A stretch of 19,743 nt of DNA from Oceanospirillaceae bacterium. Lineage in GTDB: Bacteria; Pseudomonadota; Gammaproteobacteria; Pseudomonadales; Balneatricaceae. Each line of letters opens with the position of its first letter. Position 1 is the first letter of the stretch. The notes beneath the pieces were generated by a model. The model saw only the letters and a list, made by a program, of their open reading frames with translations. It did no database searches and was not told the DNA's origin. Both the position numbers and the translations under genes were made by a program. Below, in pieces: positions 14,280 through 19,743 of the stretch. The stretch is from assembly GCA_023954795.1 (NCBI GenBank), contig JAGSHA010000018.1:1-19743 (forward strand). Reading direction: 5' to 3'.

Positions 14280-15671
14280 TTGGCTAGCAACAACCTGATC
14301 AAATGGGATCTGGATCTGATTAAGCGATACGATCTGTCCGGTCCACGCTATACCTCTTATCCAACTGCACTGCAGTTTGACCCGGACCAGTCCGCTCAGG
14401 ATCTGGTAGCGACCGGCATGAAAACCACCGACAACAATGCACCGCTGTCGTTGTATTTCCATATCCCGTTCTGTGCACACGTCTGCTACTACTGCGCTTG
14501 TAACAAAGTGATTACTCGCAATCGTAAGAAAGCTCAGCCATATCTGGACACTGTGTATAAAGAGATGGCGCAGGTATCTGAGTGGTACAGTAACGATCGC
14601 ATCGTCAATCAGCTGCACTGGGGCGGTGGTACACCAACATTCATCAGCGACGACCAGATGTCCGAGCTAATGAGCCACACCCGCAAGCATTTCAATCTGC
14701 GCGACGATGATAAGGGTGATTACTCCATCGAGATCGACCCTCGCGAAGCGAACCCAGATACGATTAAGGTCCTGCGCGACATCGGCTTCAACCGCATTAG
14801 CTTAGGTGTACAGGATGTACACGAAGAAGTGCAGAAGGCGGTCAACCGCGTACAGCCGACTGAACAGACACAATCTGTACTGGATACAGCCCGTAGCCAC
14901 GGCTTTAAGTCTATCAACATGGACCTGATCTACGGCCTGCCTCATCAGACCGAAGACAGCTTCAAGGAAACACTGGATACCGTCATCGACATGGATCCAG
15001 ACCGTTTGTCCATCTTTAACTACGCCCATATGCCGGATCGCTTCCGTTCTCAGAAGCATATTGATGCGGCTACACTGCCAAGCCCAGAAACCAAACTGGC
15101 TATTCTGGAAAACACCATTAATCGATTGCTCGACGCAGGCTACGCTTACATTGGCATGGATCACTTTGCCAAGCCAGATGATGAGCTTGCACTGGCACAG
15201 CAGAATGGTCAGTTGCACCGTAACTTCCAGGGATATACAACCCATGCTGACTGCGACCTGGTTGCAATGGGTGTCTCTTCTATCAGCCAGATTGGCCGTG
15301 TGTACTACCAGAATGAACATGATATTGCCGGATACAGCAAAGCCGTAGAAGCCAATAACTTTGCGGTGAAGCGCGGCGTTGTCATGAACGATGACGACGT
15401 CGTGCGTGCTGAAGTGATCAAGCAGCTAATCTGCCACTTCGCTCTGGATACAGCGATGATAGAAAAACGCTTCGCGATTAACTTTGCCGATTACTTTGCC
15501 GCAGAGCAGCCAGAGCTGGCATCATTCGCACAAGATGGCCTCATTCAGGTCAATAACGGCGTGATCACAGTGACACCTGCAGGGCGTTTGCTGATTCGTC
15601 GGATCTGCATGGCATTTGATGCTTATATTCCAAAACAGCAAAAAACCAACGGCTTTTCCCGGATTATCTAA
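14280..15671 (+). CDS. hemN: Oxygen-independent coproporphyrinogen III oxidase HemN
   Basis: 463 residues, a radical SAM enzyme that decarboxylates coproporphyrinogen III to protoporphyrinogen IX without oxygen. The cluster motif is YFHIPFCAHVCYYCACN: Cys65, Cys69 and Cys72 bind the 4Fe-4S cluster and Cys74 matches the fourth conserved cysteine of E. coli HemN. Other matches are PRYTSYPTALQF, LHWGGGTPTF, IEIDPREANPD, DLIYGLPHQT, YIGMDHFAKPDDELA and HRNFQGYTT, and the C-terminal FSRII. The start is TTG at 14280, with AGAGGTAG some 5-7 nt upstream, giving the same N-terminal length as other HemN proteins. It is driven by the FNR promoter just upstream and followed by the fnr/anr gene. Confidence 0.97.
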   Translation: MASNNLIKWDLDLIKRYDLSGPRYTSYPTALQFDPDQSAQDLVATGMKTTDNNAPLSLYFHIPFCAHVCYYCACNKVITRNRKKAQPYLDTVYKEMAQVSEWYSNDRIVNQLHWGGGTPTFISDDQMSELMSHTRKHFNLRDDDKGDYSIEIDPREANPDTIKVLRDIGFNRISLGVQDVHEEVQKAVNRVQPTEQTQSVLDTARSHGFKSINMDLIYGLPHQTEDSFKETLDTVIDMDPDRLSIFNYAHMPDRFRSQKHIDAATLPSPETKLAILENTINRLLDAGYAYIGMDHFAKPDDELALAQQNGQLHRNFQGYTTHADCDLVAMGVSSISQIGRVYYQNEHDIAGYSKAVEANNFAVKRGVVMNDDDVVRAEVIKQLICHFALDTAMIEKRFAINFADYFAAEQPELASFAQDGLIQVNNGVITVTPAGRLLIRRICMAFDAYIPKQQKTNGFSRII

Positions 15672-15683
15672 AGGGATAATCGT

Positions 15684-15707
15684 GGGCAGAGCTTCACCGC
15701 TCTGCCC
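15684..15707 (+). terminator. Hairpin between hemN and anr
   Basis: A perfect 9-bp stem, GGGCAGAGC at 15684-15692 with GCTCTGCCC at 15699-15707, has a 6-nt loop. It is not followed by a T-run, so it may be a weak terminator, an RNA-stabilising hairpin at the 3' end of hemN mRNA, or part of the anr leader. A second small inverted repeat, GATTATC/GATAATC, overlaps the hemN stop at 15662-15681. Confidence 0.5.
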
Positions 15708-15768
15708 AAATGATGGATAATGACGCCGAGTAGCCTCTCAATAGTAACTAATTTAGCAGGGCCTGATT

Positions 15769-16557
15769 ATGGGTGAAATAAAGGTGACAGAAGGGAAACT
15801 GCGCAGCCTCCAACAGGTTCATTGCCAGACCTGCAGTCTGAGTTCTCTATGCCTGCCGGTGTCGCTGGACATGACCGAAATGGAACGTCTCGATAACATT
15901 ATCGAGAAAAGCCGCCCCCTGAAAAAGGGAGAGCACCTGTTCCATCAGGGTGAGCCCTTCACATCCGTCTATGCACTTCGTGCCGGGACCATTAAAGCCT
16001 ACACCATAACCAATGAAGGTGAAGAGCAGATTACAGGCTTCTTCTTCCCGGGTGAATTGGTGGGTTTAGGTGGTTTCGACGAAAATCGTTACCCTGTTTC
16101 CGCGAAAATTCTGGAAACAACTACAGTATGTGAAATACCGTTTGAACGTCTGGATGATCTATCCGGACAGATGCCAGAACTGCGTCGTCAAATTCTGCGC
16201 ACAATGAGCAAAGAGATTCGCGACGAACAGCAGATGATGTTACTGCTGTCGAAGAAAAACGCTGAACAGCGCGTTGCCACCTTCCTTGTGAAACTATCCC
16301 TGCGCTTTAAAGCGCGTGGTTACTCCGCAAGCGCGTTCCGTCTGTCCATGTCTCGTAACGAGATTGGCAACTATCTCGGACTGGCAGTAGAAACGGTCAG
16401 CCGTATCTTTACCCGCTTCCAGAAGAGTGAACTGATTCGTGTCGACGGCAAAGAAGTAGAGTTGCTCGATCTGGATGAGCTCTACTCCCTTTCTGGCGAA
16501 TGCCCTTCTCCGGCTGAGTCAGGCAATTGCAGCGAAGAACCTGACGCTGCATCCTAA
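15769..16557 (+). CDS. anr: FNR/Anr-family oxygen-sensing transcription regulator
   Basis: 262 residues, slightly longer than E. coli FNR because of a C-terminal tail. An N-terminal cysteine cluster CQTCSLSSLC (Cys19, 22, 28) plus Cys121 (TTVCEIPFE) supplies the four ligands of an oxygen-labile 4Fe-4S cluster, at almost the same positions as in E. coli FNR. A CRP-like beta-roll and dimer helix follow, then a helix-turn-helix with EIGNYLGLAVETVSRIFTRF; the E-x2-S-R recognition residues match FNR, so the target should be TTGAT-N4-ATCAA. Such sites occur nearby (14204, 5031, and imperfect ones at 8533 and 16683). The symbol anr is used because the locus resembles Pseudomonas; fnr or etrA would be equally valid. 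It has a modest GCAGGG ribosome-binding site. Confidence 0.95.
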   Translation: MGEIKVTEGKLRSLQQVHCQTCSLSSLCLPVSLDMTEMERLDNIIEKSRPLKKGEHLFHQGEPFTSVYALRAGTIKAYTITNEGEEQITGFFFPGELVGLGGFDENRYPVSAKILETTTVCEIPFERLDDLSGQMPELRRQILRTMSKEIRDEQQMMLLLSKKNAEQRVATFLVKLSLRFKARGYSASAFRLSMSRNEIGNYLGLAVETVSRIFTRFQKSELIRVDGKEVELLDLDELYSLSGECPSPAESGNCSEEPDAAS

Positions 16558-16568
16558 ACCTCACAGGC

Positions 16569-16603
16569 AAAAAAAAGCGTCCTTTGCCAATAACAAAGGA
16601 CGC
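16569..16603 (-). terminator. Intrinsic terminator reading on the minus strand between anr and apt
   Basis: A perfect 10-bp stem, GCGTCCTTTG at 16577-16586 with CAAAGGACGC at 16594-16603, has a 7-nt loop. On the minus strand it is followed by eight T residues (complement of 16569-16576). On the plus strand the 3' flank has no T-run, so it is poorly suited to end anr and well suited to end a minus-strand transcript, although no minus-strand gene is known here. Confidence 0.85.
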
Positions 16604-16648
16604 CAGCCAGTTGCACAATGAAGTAGCCATCTCAGTGTGTAACCCAAC
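16569..16648 (-). ncRNA. Predicted FNR-activated small RNA, about 80 nt
   Basis: The strong minus-strand terminator at 16569-16603 lacks a minus-strand protein gene to serve. Upstream of it on the same strand are a TTTAAT -10 (complement of 16655-16660, 5 of 6) and an FNR box, TTGATATGGCTCAA (complement of 16683-16696, nine of ten bases), centred 41.5 nt before the implied start at about 16648. This is identical in geometry to the hemN promoter. The RNA would have a 5' part that can fold weakly (GTTACAC against GTGCAAC) and a terminator stem with a U-tail, as in Hfq-type small RNAs. Known analogues in concept are FnrS of E. coli and PhrS of Pseudomonas. No sequence similarity to them is claimed, and expression is not shown. 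Confidence 0.45.
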
Positions 16649-16654
16649 AACTTC

Positions 16655-16696
16655 ATTAAACCTGTGATCTATTTTCAAAACATTGAGCCATATCAA
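16655..16696 (-). promoter_or_regulatory. Candidate class II FNR promoter on the minus strand in the anr-apt gap
   Basis: On the minus strand the FNR-type box at 16696-16683 has one mismatch in its second half-site (CTCAA in place of ATCAA). The -10 word TTTAAT is at 16660-16655. The centre-to-(-10) distance (34.5 nt to its last base) equals that of the hemN promoter. No convincing -35 is present, as expected for a class II site. The same box lies 26 nt before the apt ATG, so it could also repress apt. Confidence 0.5.
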
Positions 16697-16721
16697 GCTG
16701 TATCCATTCCAGGAGTAAACG

Positions 16722-17264
16722 ATGTCTTACGATGAATGTTATATAAAGTCAGTCATGCGCACGATTCCAGACTGGCCGGAACCCGGCATCCAGTTTCGCG
16801 ACATCACCCCTCTGTTCAAAGATCCAAAAGCACTGCGCATGATTGCTGATTCTTTTATTCAGCGATATATCGACAGCGAGATCACCCACATTGCATCGAT
16901 TGATGCGCGCGGTTTTCTGATTGCGTCTATTGTTGCGTATCAGCTGAACATTCCGCTGGTGCTGGTGCGCAAGAAAGGCAAATTGCCTGGTGAGACCGTA
17001 TATGAAGAGTACAAACTTGAATACGGTACAGCCTCTGTCGAAATGCAGATTGATGCGGTAGCAGACGGCGATAAAGTTCTGGTATTTGATGATCTGATCG
17101 CAACCGGCGGCACCGTCCTGGCCGCTTGCAGTCTGATTAAACAGCTTGGTGGCGAAGTAATCGAAGCCGCCGCCCTGATTGATCTACCTGATTTGCAGGG
17201 CTCAGCGCGCATTCAAGATGCGGGTGTACCCGTGCACGCGTTGATGGCATACGAAGGCCTCTAA
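16722..17264 (+). CDS. apt: Adenine phosphoribosyltransferase
   Basis: 180 residues, the normal length for Apt. The enzyme makes AMP from adenine and PRPP in purine salvage, in the cytoplasm. Family motifs are WPEPGIQFRDITPLFKDP near the N-terminus, SIDARGFL, VLVRKKGKLPGETVYEEYKLEYG (the flexible loop) and the PRPP-binding motif VLVFDDLIATGGTV (about 119-132). An AGGAG ribosome-binding site lies 6 nt before the ATG. The adjacent position of anr and apt is also seen in Pseudomonas. A REP-like hairpin follows the stop. Confidence 0.96.
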   Translation: MSYDECYIKSVMRTIPDWPEPGIQFRDITPLFKDPKALRMIADSFIQRYIDSEITHIASIDARGFLIASIVAYQLNIPLVLVRKKGKLPGETVYEEYKLEYGTASVEMQIDAVADGDKVLVFDDLIATGGTVLAACSLIKQLGGEVIEAAALIDLPDLQGSARIQDAGVPVHALMAYEGL

Positions 17265-17280
17265 AACGCAAAGCATCCCC

Positions 17281-17304
17281 TCCGGGTTACGCCTGTAGCC
17301 CGGA
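17281..17304. repeat. REP-like hairpin downstream of apt
   Basis: The arms TCCGGGTTAC (17281-17290) and GTAGCCCGGA (17295-17304) form a 10-bp stem with one G-U pair and a 4-nt GCCT loop. The sequence looks like the intergenic palindromes common in gammaproteobacteria (GGGTTACGC / GTAGCCCGG words). It lacks a T-run, so its role is more likely RNA stability or a dispersed repeat than termination. Copy number elsewhere in the genome is not visible here. Confidence 0.5.
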
Positions 17305-17346
17305 TCTCAACGCTATCCCTATCCTTATCTACACCCATCGCATCAC

Positions 17347-17375
17347 TTGATATATCCGCTACTCTGCTGCATAGT
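17347..17375 (+). promoter_or_regulatory. Candidate sigma70 promoter for the hydrolase-thioredoxin pair
   Basis: TTGATA at 17347-17352 (5 of 6) and CATAGT at 17370-17375 (4 of 6) are separated by 17 bp. The start would be near 17382, about 40 nt before the ATG, followed by an AT-rich leader. Confidence 0.45.
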
Positions 17376-17422
17376 TCTTTTTATTATATAAATATAACTA
17401 CAAGAACATAGGTACGCACAGT

Positions 17423-18316
17423 ATGAGCCGTAGCATCCTCTCCAGCGTTTTACTCGCCACCCTTCTGTCTTCCCCCTATATCGCGGCAGAAGAAGTGCAG
17501 TTACAACACAACGGCTTAACCCTGAATGCAAACCTGCAAATCGCAGATGACAGCTCCCTCGAAGATGGCGCGGTATTGATCACCCACGGCACGTTAGCTC
17601 ATAACGGCATGGACATCATTACCACCCTGCAGGAACTGCTTCTGGACGAAGGTTATAACAGTCTGGCGATCAACCTGAGTCTGGGACAATCTGATCGCCA
17701 CGGCATGTATGACTGCAGTACGCCCCATGTTCACAAACACTCCGATGCGATTCCCGAGATTGAGCAATGGGTTGGATGGCTTAAAAGCAAAGGCAGTGAC
17801 AAAATCATGCTGATGGCCCACTCCCGCGGTGGCAACCAGACGGCGATGTTTGCAGACCAGAACAAAGATGGAGTCATCAAAGGTCAGGTGCTGATCGCGC
17901 CACAGACATGGAGCCAGAGTGAAGCCGCCGCAGGCTATGAAAAGCGTTATGAACAAGATCTTCAACCGCTCCTGAAGCAAGCTGATACATTAGCTAAAAA
18001 TGGTGGCGCACAATGGCTGGAAAAAACCGGTTTTGTGTATTGTGCAGACAGCAAAGTCACACCAGAGGCCTTCCTAAGCTACTACACACCTGACGAGCGC
18101 CAGGATACGCCGACCCTTCTTAAGTCATCTACCCTGCCGACATTAGTGTTCTACGGCACTGAAGATAAAGTCGTTGCTGATTTGAGCGAAAAGATGACGC
18201 AGGTTCCCAACGATAACGTCACTACCGTCGGCATCGAAGGCTCAGATCACTACTTCCTCGATCTCTACGCAGACGAAGTAATTGAGCGTACACTAGAGTT
18301 CTTTGAAACACTGTAA
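17423..18316 (+). CDS. Exported alpha/beta hydrolase
   Basis: 297 residues with a cleavable signal peptide (MSRSILSSVLLATLLSSPYIAA, probable cut after residue 22), so it should act in the periplasm. The hydrolase core shows VLITHGTLAHNGMD (oxyanion strand), the nucleophile elbow AHSRGG (Ser134), the acid YGTEDKV (Asp248) and GSDHYF (His276). The family is often annotated DUF3530-like or alpha/beta hydrolase; the substrate is unknown. The mature chain has just two cysteines (Cys98 and Cys207), which could form a disulfide. The next gene, 12 nt on, encodes a thioredoxin-fold protein with its own signal peptide, so the two probably form an operon and may be functionally linked. Confidence 0.75.
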   Translation: MSRSILSSVLLATLLSSPYIAAEEVQLQHNGLTLNANLQIADDSSLEDGAVLITHGTLAHNGMDIITTLQELLLDEGYNSLAINLSLGQSDRHGMYDCSTPHVHKHSDAIPEIEQWVGWLKSKGSDKIMLMAHSRGGNQTAMFADQNKDGVIKGQVLIAPQTWSQSEAAAGYEKRYEQDLQPLLKQADTLAKNGGAQWLEKTGFVYCADSKVTPEAFLSYYTPDERQDTPTLLKSSTLPTLVFYGTEDKVVADLSEKMTQVPNDNVTTVGIEGSDHYFLDLYADEVIERTLEFFETL

Positions 18317-18328
18317 GGTAAATACACT

Positions 18329-18802
18329 GTGATTCAACGCTCCGTTCTCGCTGTTCTGTTCTGTGTACTGATCTCCGCCGGGTCATCCACAGCCGTAGCC
18401 AACGATGTTGAACCCGCCTTTGATCTTCAGCGTTTGTATAGCAGCGCTGAAGATCAACGCGTATTACTGTTACTGGTCTCTCAACCCGGTTGCCACTACT
18501 GCGAACAAATTCGCGAAGAGATACTGCAACCCATGCTTGCCAGCGGCCTTTACGACAAAACCACGTTAATTCGCGAAATAAAGATCTACGCAGGTAAAAG
18601 CCTGCGTGACTTTAACGGGAAAGACGTGGATGCAACGGGCTTTGCAAAACGCTACAACGCCTGGGCCACACCGACGCTACTCTTCCTGAACAGAAACGGC
18701 GAGGAGATCGCAGAGAAGATGGTTGGCATCAATACCCCTGAGTTTTATGGCTATTATGTCGACAAGTCGCTTGAAACTGCACAAGCCTCTCTTTCCCAGT
18801 AA
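18329..18802 (+). CDS. Periplasmic thioredoxin-fold protein (SoxW-like)
   Basis: 157 residues from a GTG start with AAGGT about 10 nt upstream. A signal peptide (about 1-24, cut after STAVA) is followed by a thioredoxin-like domain with the active-site motif GCHYC (Cys55, Cys58) and the cis-proline segment WATPTLLFLN. The YAGKSLRDFNGKDVDATGFAKRYNAWATPT stretch is typical of SoxW/thioredoxin_2-type proteins. CHYC differs from the CGPC of thioredoxin and CPHC of DsbA. It may keep a periplasmic partner reduced or move disulfides; the adjacent hydrolase with two cysteines is an obvious candidate partner by inference. Confidence 0.8.
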   Translation: MIQRSVLAVLFCVLISAGSSTAVANDVEPAFDLQRLYSSAEDQRVLLLLVSQPGCHYCEQIREEILQPMLASGLYDKTTLIREIKIYAGKSLRDFNGKDVDATGFAKRYNAWATPTLLFLNRNGEEIAEKMVGINTPEFYGYYVDKSLETAQASLSQ

Positions 18803-18910
18803 GTCCGTTTAACCGCCCTTCTCCATCTTCTTATCGTATACACCCGAGTAAACAGGATTTCTCTCACTATTACGGCTAGAATACCGCCTCGATTCAGAGG
18901 AGCCGTTTTC

Positions 18911-19743
18911 ATGTGGTTTAAGAACATCATCGTTTATCGCATCACAGGTGAATTCAATTACGACGAAGCCCAGCTTGAAGAGAAACTTCAAGATCAGGCG
19001 TTCACCCCTTGTGGCAGTCAGGACCTAAGCCGTTACGGCTGGGTATCTCCAAGCAACGGCTTGCAGGATACACTGCTGCATAGCGTTCACGGCTTCCACA
19101 TGATCGCCGCTCAGAAGGAAGAAAAGATCCTGCCACCTGCCGTTGTAAAACAGCAGGTAGAAGAAAAAGTGTCCGTGATCGAAAAAGAGCAGGCACGCAA
19201 AGTCTATCGCAAGGAACGTGATCAGCTGAAAGATGAAGTGGTGATGGATCTGCTGCCACGTGCGTTTAGCCGCTTCCAGCAGACGTGCGCGTTGATCGCA
19301 CCGCAACAGGGTTGGGTGATTGTTGATGCCTCCAGCCATAAACGTGCCGAAGAACTTCTGAGCTACCTGCGTGGCACATTAGGCACGCTGCCGGTTGCCC
19401 TGCCCGACGTAAAACACTCTCCATCCGCGATCATGAGCCACTGGTTGGAAGGTCAGGAAGCACGCCCTCAGGGTCTTGAGATCCTTGATGAAGCGGAGCT
19501 GCGCGACAATCTGGTGGAAGGCGGTGTTATCCGCATCAAAGGTCAGGAACTGCTGGACGACGAATTTGTTGCTCATCTGGAAGCTGGCAAACGTGTGGTT
19601 AAGCTTTCCGTGGAATGGGAAGAACAACTACGGTTTATGATTCAGGAAGATCTGGCCATCAAACGCATTAAGCTGACCGACCAGATGAAAGAGAAGATGG
19701 ATCAGGAATCCCCTGAAGACCAGCTGGCACAGTTTGATACAGA
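18911..19743 (+). CDS. rdgC: Recombination-associated protein RdgC (3' partial)
   Basis: 277 codons are visible before the right edge; E. coli RdgC has 303, so about 25-30 residues are missing. Family features are MWFKNIIVYRITGEFNYDEAQLEEKL at the start, PCGSQDLSRYGWVSP, HMIAAQKEEKILP, VAREKVSVIEKEQ-like coil, and MDLLPRAFSRFQQT. RdgC is a ring-shaped nucleoid-associated DNA-binding protein that limits RecA-mediated strand exchange. A strong AGAGGAG ribosome-binding site precedes the ATG. A TAGAAT word at 18877-18882 may be its -10, but a good -35 is not seen. Confidence 0.95.
   Translation, partial: MWFKNIIVYRITGEFNYDEAQLEEKLQDQAFTPCGSQDLSRYGWVSPSNGLQDTLLHSVHGFHMIAAQKEEKILPPAVVKQQVEEKVSVIEKEQARKVYRKERDQLKDEVVMDLLPRAFSRFQQTCALIAPQQGWVIVDASSHKRAEELLSYLRGTLGTLPVALPDVKHSPSAIMSHWLEGQEARPQGLEILDEAELRDNLVEGGVIRIKGQELLDDEFVAHLEAGKRVVKLSVEWEEQLRFMIQEDLAIKRIKLTDQMKEKMDQESPEDQLAQFDT

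Noticed and set aside
16577..16603. Hairpin as the terminator of anr
   Set aside because: The plus-strand 3' flank lacks a T-run, while the minus strand has eight, so its main direction is opposite to anr.
17347..17360. TTGATATATCCGCT as an FNR site
   Set aside because: The second half-site does not match ATCAA; the first half is better explained as a -35 element.

Overview
The window is chromosomal DNA of a gammaproteobacterium, probably a marine Oceanospirillales/Pseudomonadales-type organism. The basis is the gene order ccoNOQP, ccoG, ccoH, ccoI, ccoS, a DsbD_2-type membrane protein, hemN, anr/fnr, apt, which resembles the Pseudomonas arrangement, together with moderate GC content and typical gammaproteobacterial neighbours (TusA, ProQ/FinO, RlmM, DUF3080, RdgC). 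Species cannot be fixed from the sequence alone. No tRNA, rRNA, IS element, prophage or CRISPR array was found.

Layout. Positions 1-632 (minus) hold the N-terminal part of a large, probably secreted protein with an NGGFE-type beta-sandwich domain and a (KDKGS)n linker encoded by perfect 15-bp tandem repeats; it runs off the left edge. A DUF3080 lipoprotein gene (plus) then converges on a tusA-proQ pair (minus), with the proQ terminator buried in the end of the lipoprotein gene. A small antibiotic-biosynthesis-monooxygenase-fold gene (plus) diverges from tusA. Next come a KANL3/Tex30-type hydrolase and rlmM (minus), overlapping by 4 nt, with rlmM starting at TTG.

Positions 5352-14207 are the cytochrome cbb3 oxidase locus: structural genes ccoNOQP, a strong terminator, ccoG (copper reductase), a second strong terminator, then ccoH-ccoI-ccoS and a four-cysteine-free but C-x3-C-bearing DsbD_2-type membrane protein. 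Then follow hemN (anaerobic haem synthesis), the FNR/Anr regulator that probably controls the whole set, and apt. The right end holds a periplasmic hydrolase plus thioredoxin-like pair and the start of rdgC, which is cut by the window edge.

How it works together. The Anr/FNR protein has the four cluster cysteines and the E-x2-S-R recognition residues, so it should read TTGAT-N4-ATCAA. I find such a site with textbook class II spacing before hemN, a perfect site in the hydrolase/ccoN gap, an ATGAT-N4-ATCAT variant embedded in the terminator between ccoP and ccoG, and a one-mismatch site between anr and apt. That last site is placed exactly to drive a minus-strand transcript that ends about 80 nt later at a strong intrinsic terminator. 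This predicts an FNR-activated small RNA encoded beside the fnr-type gene, the most interesting signal in the window.
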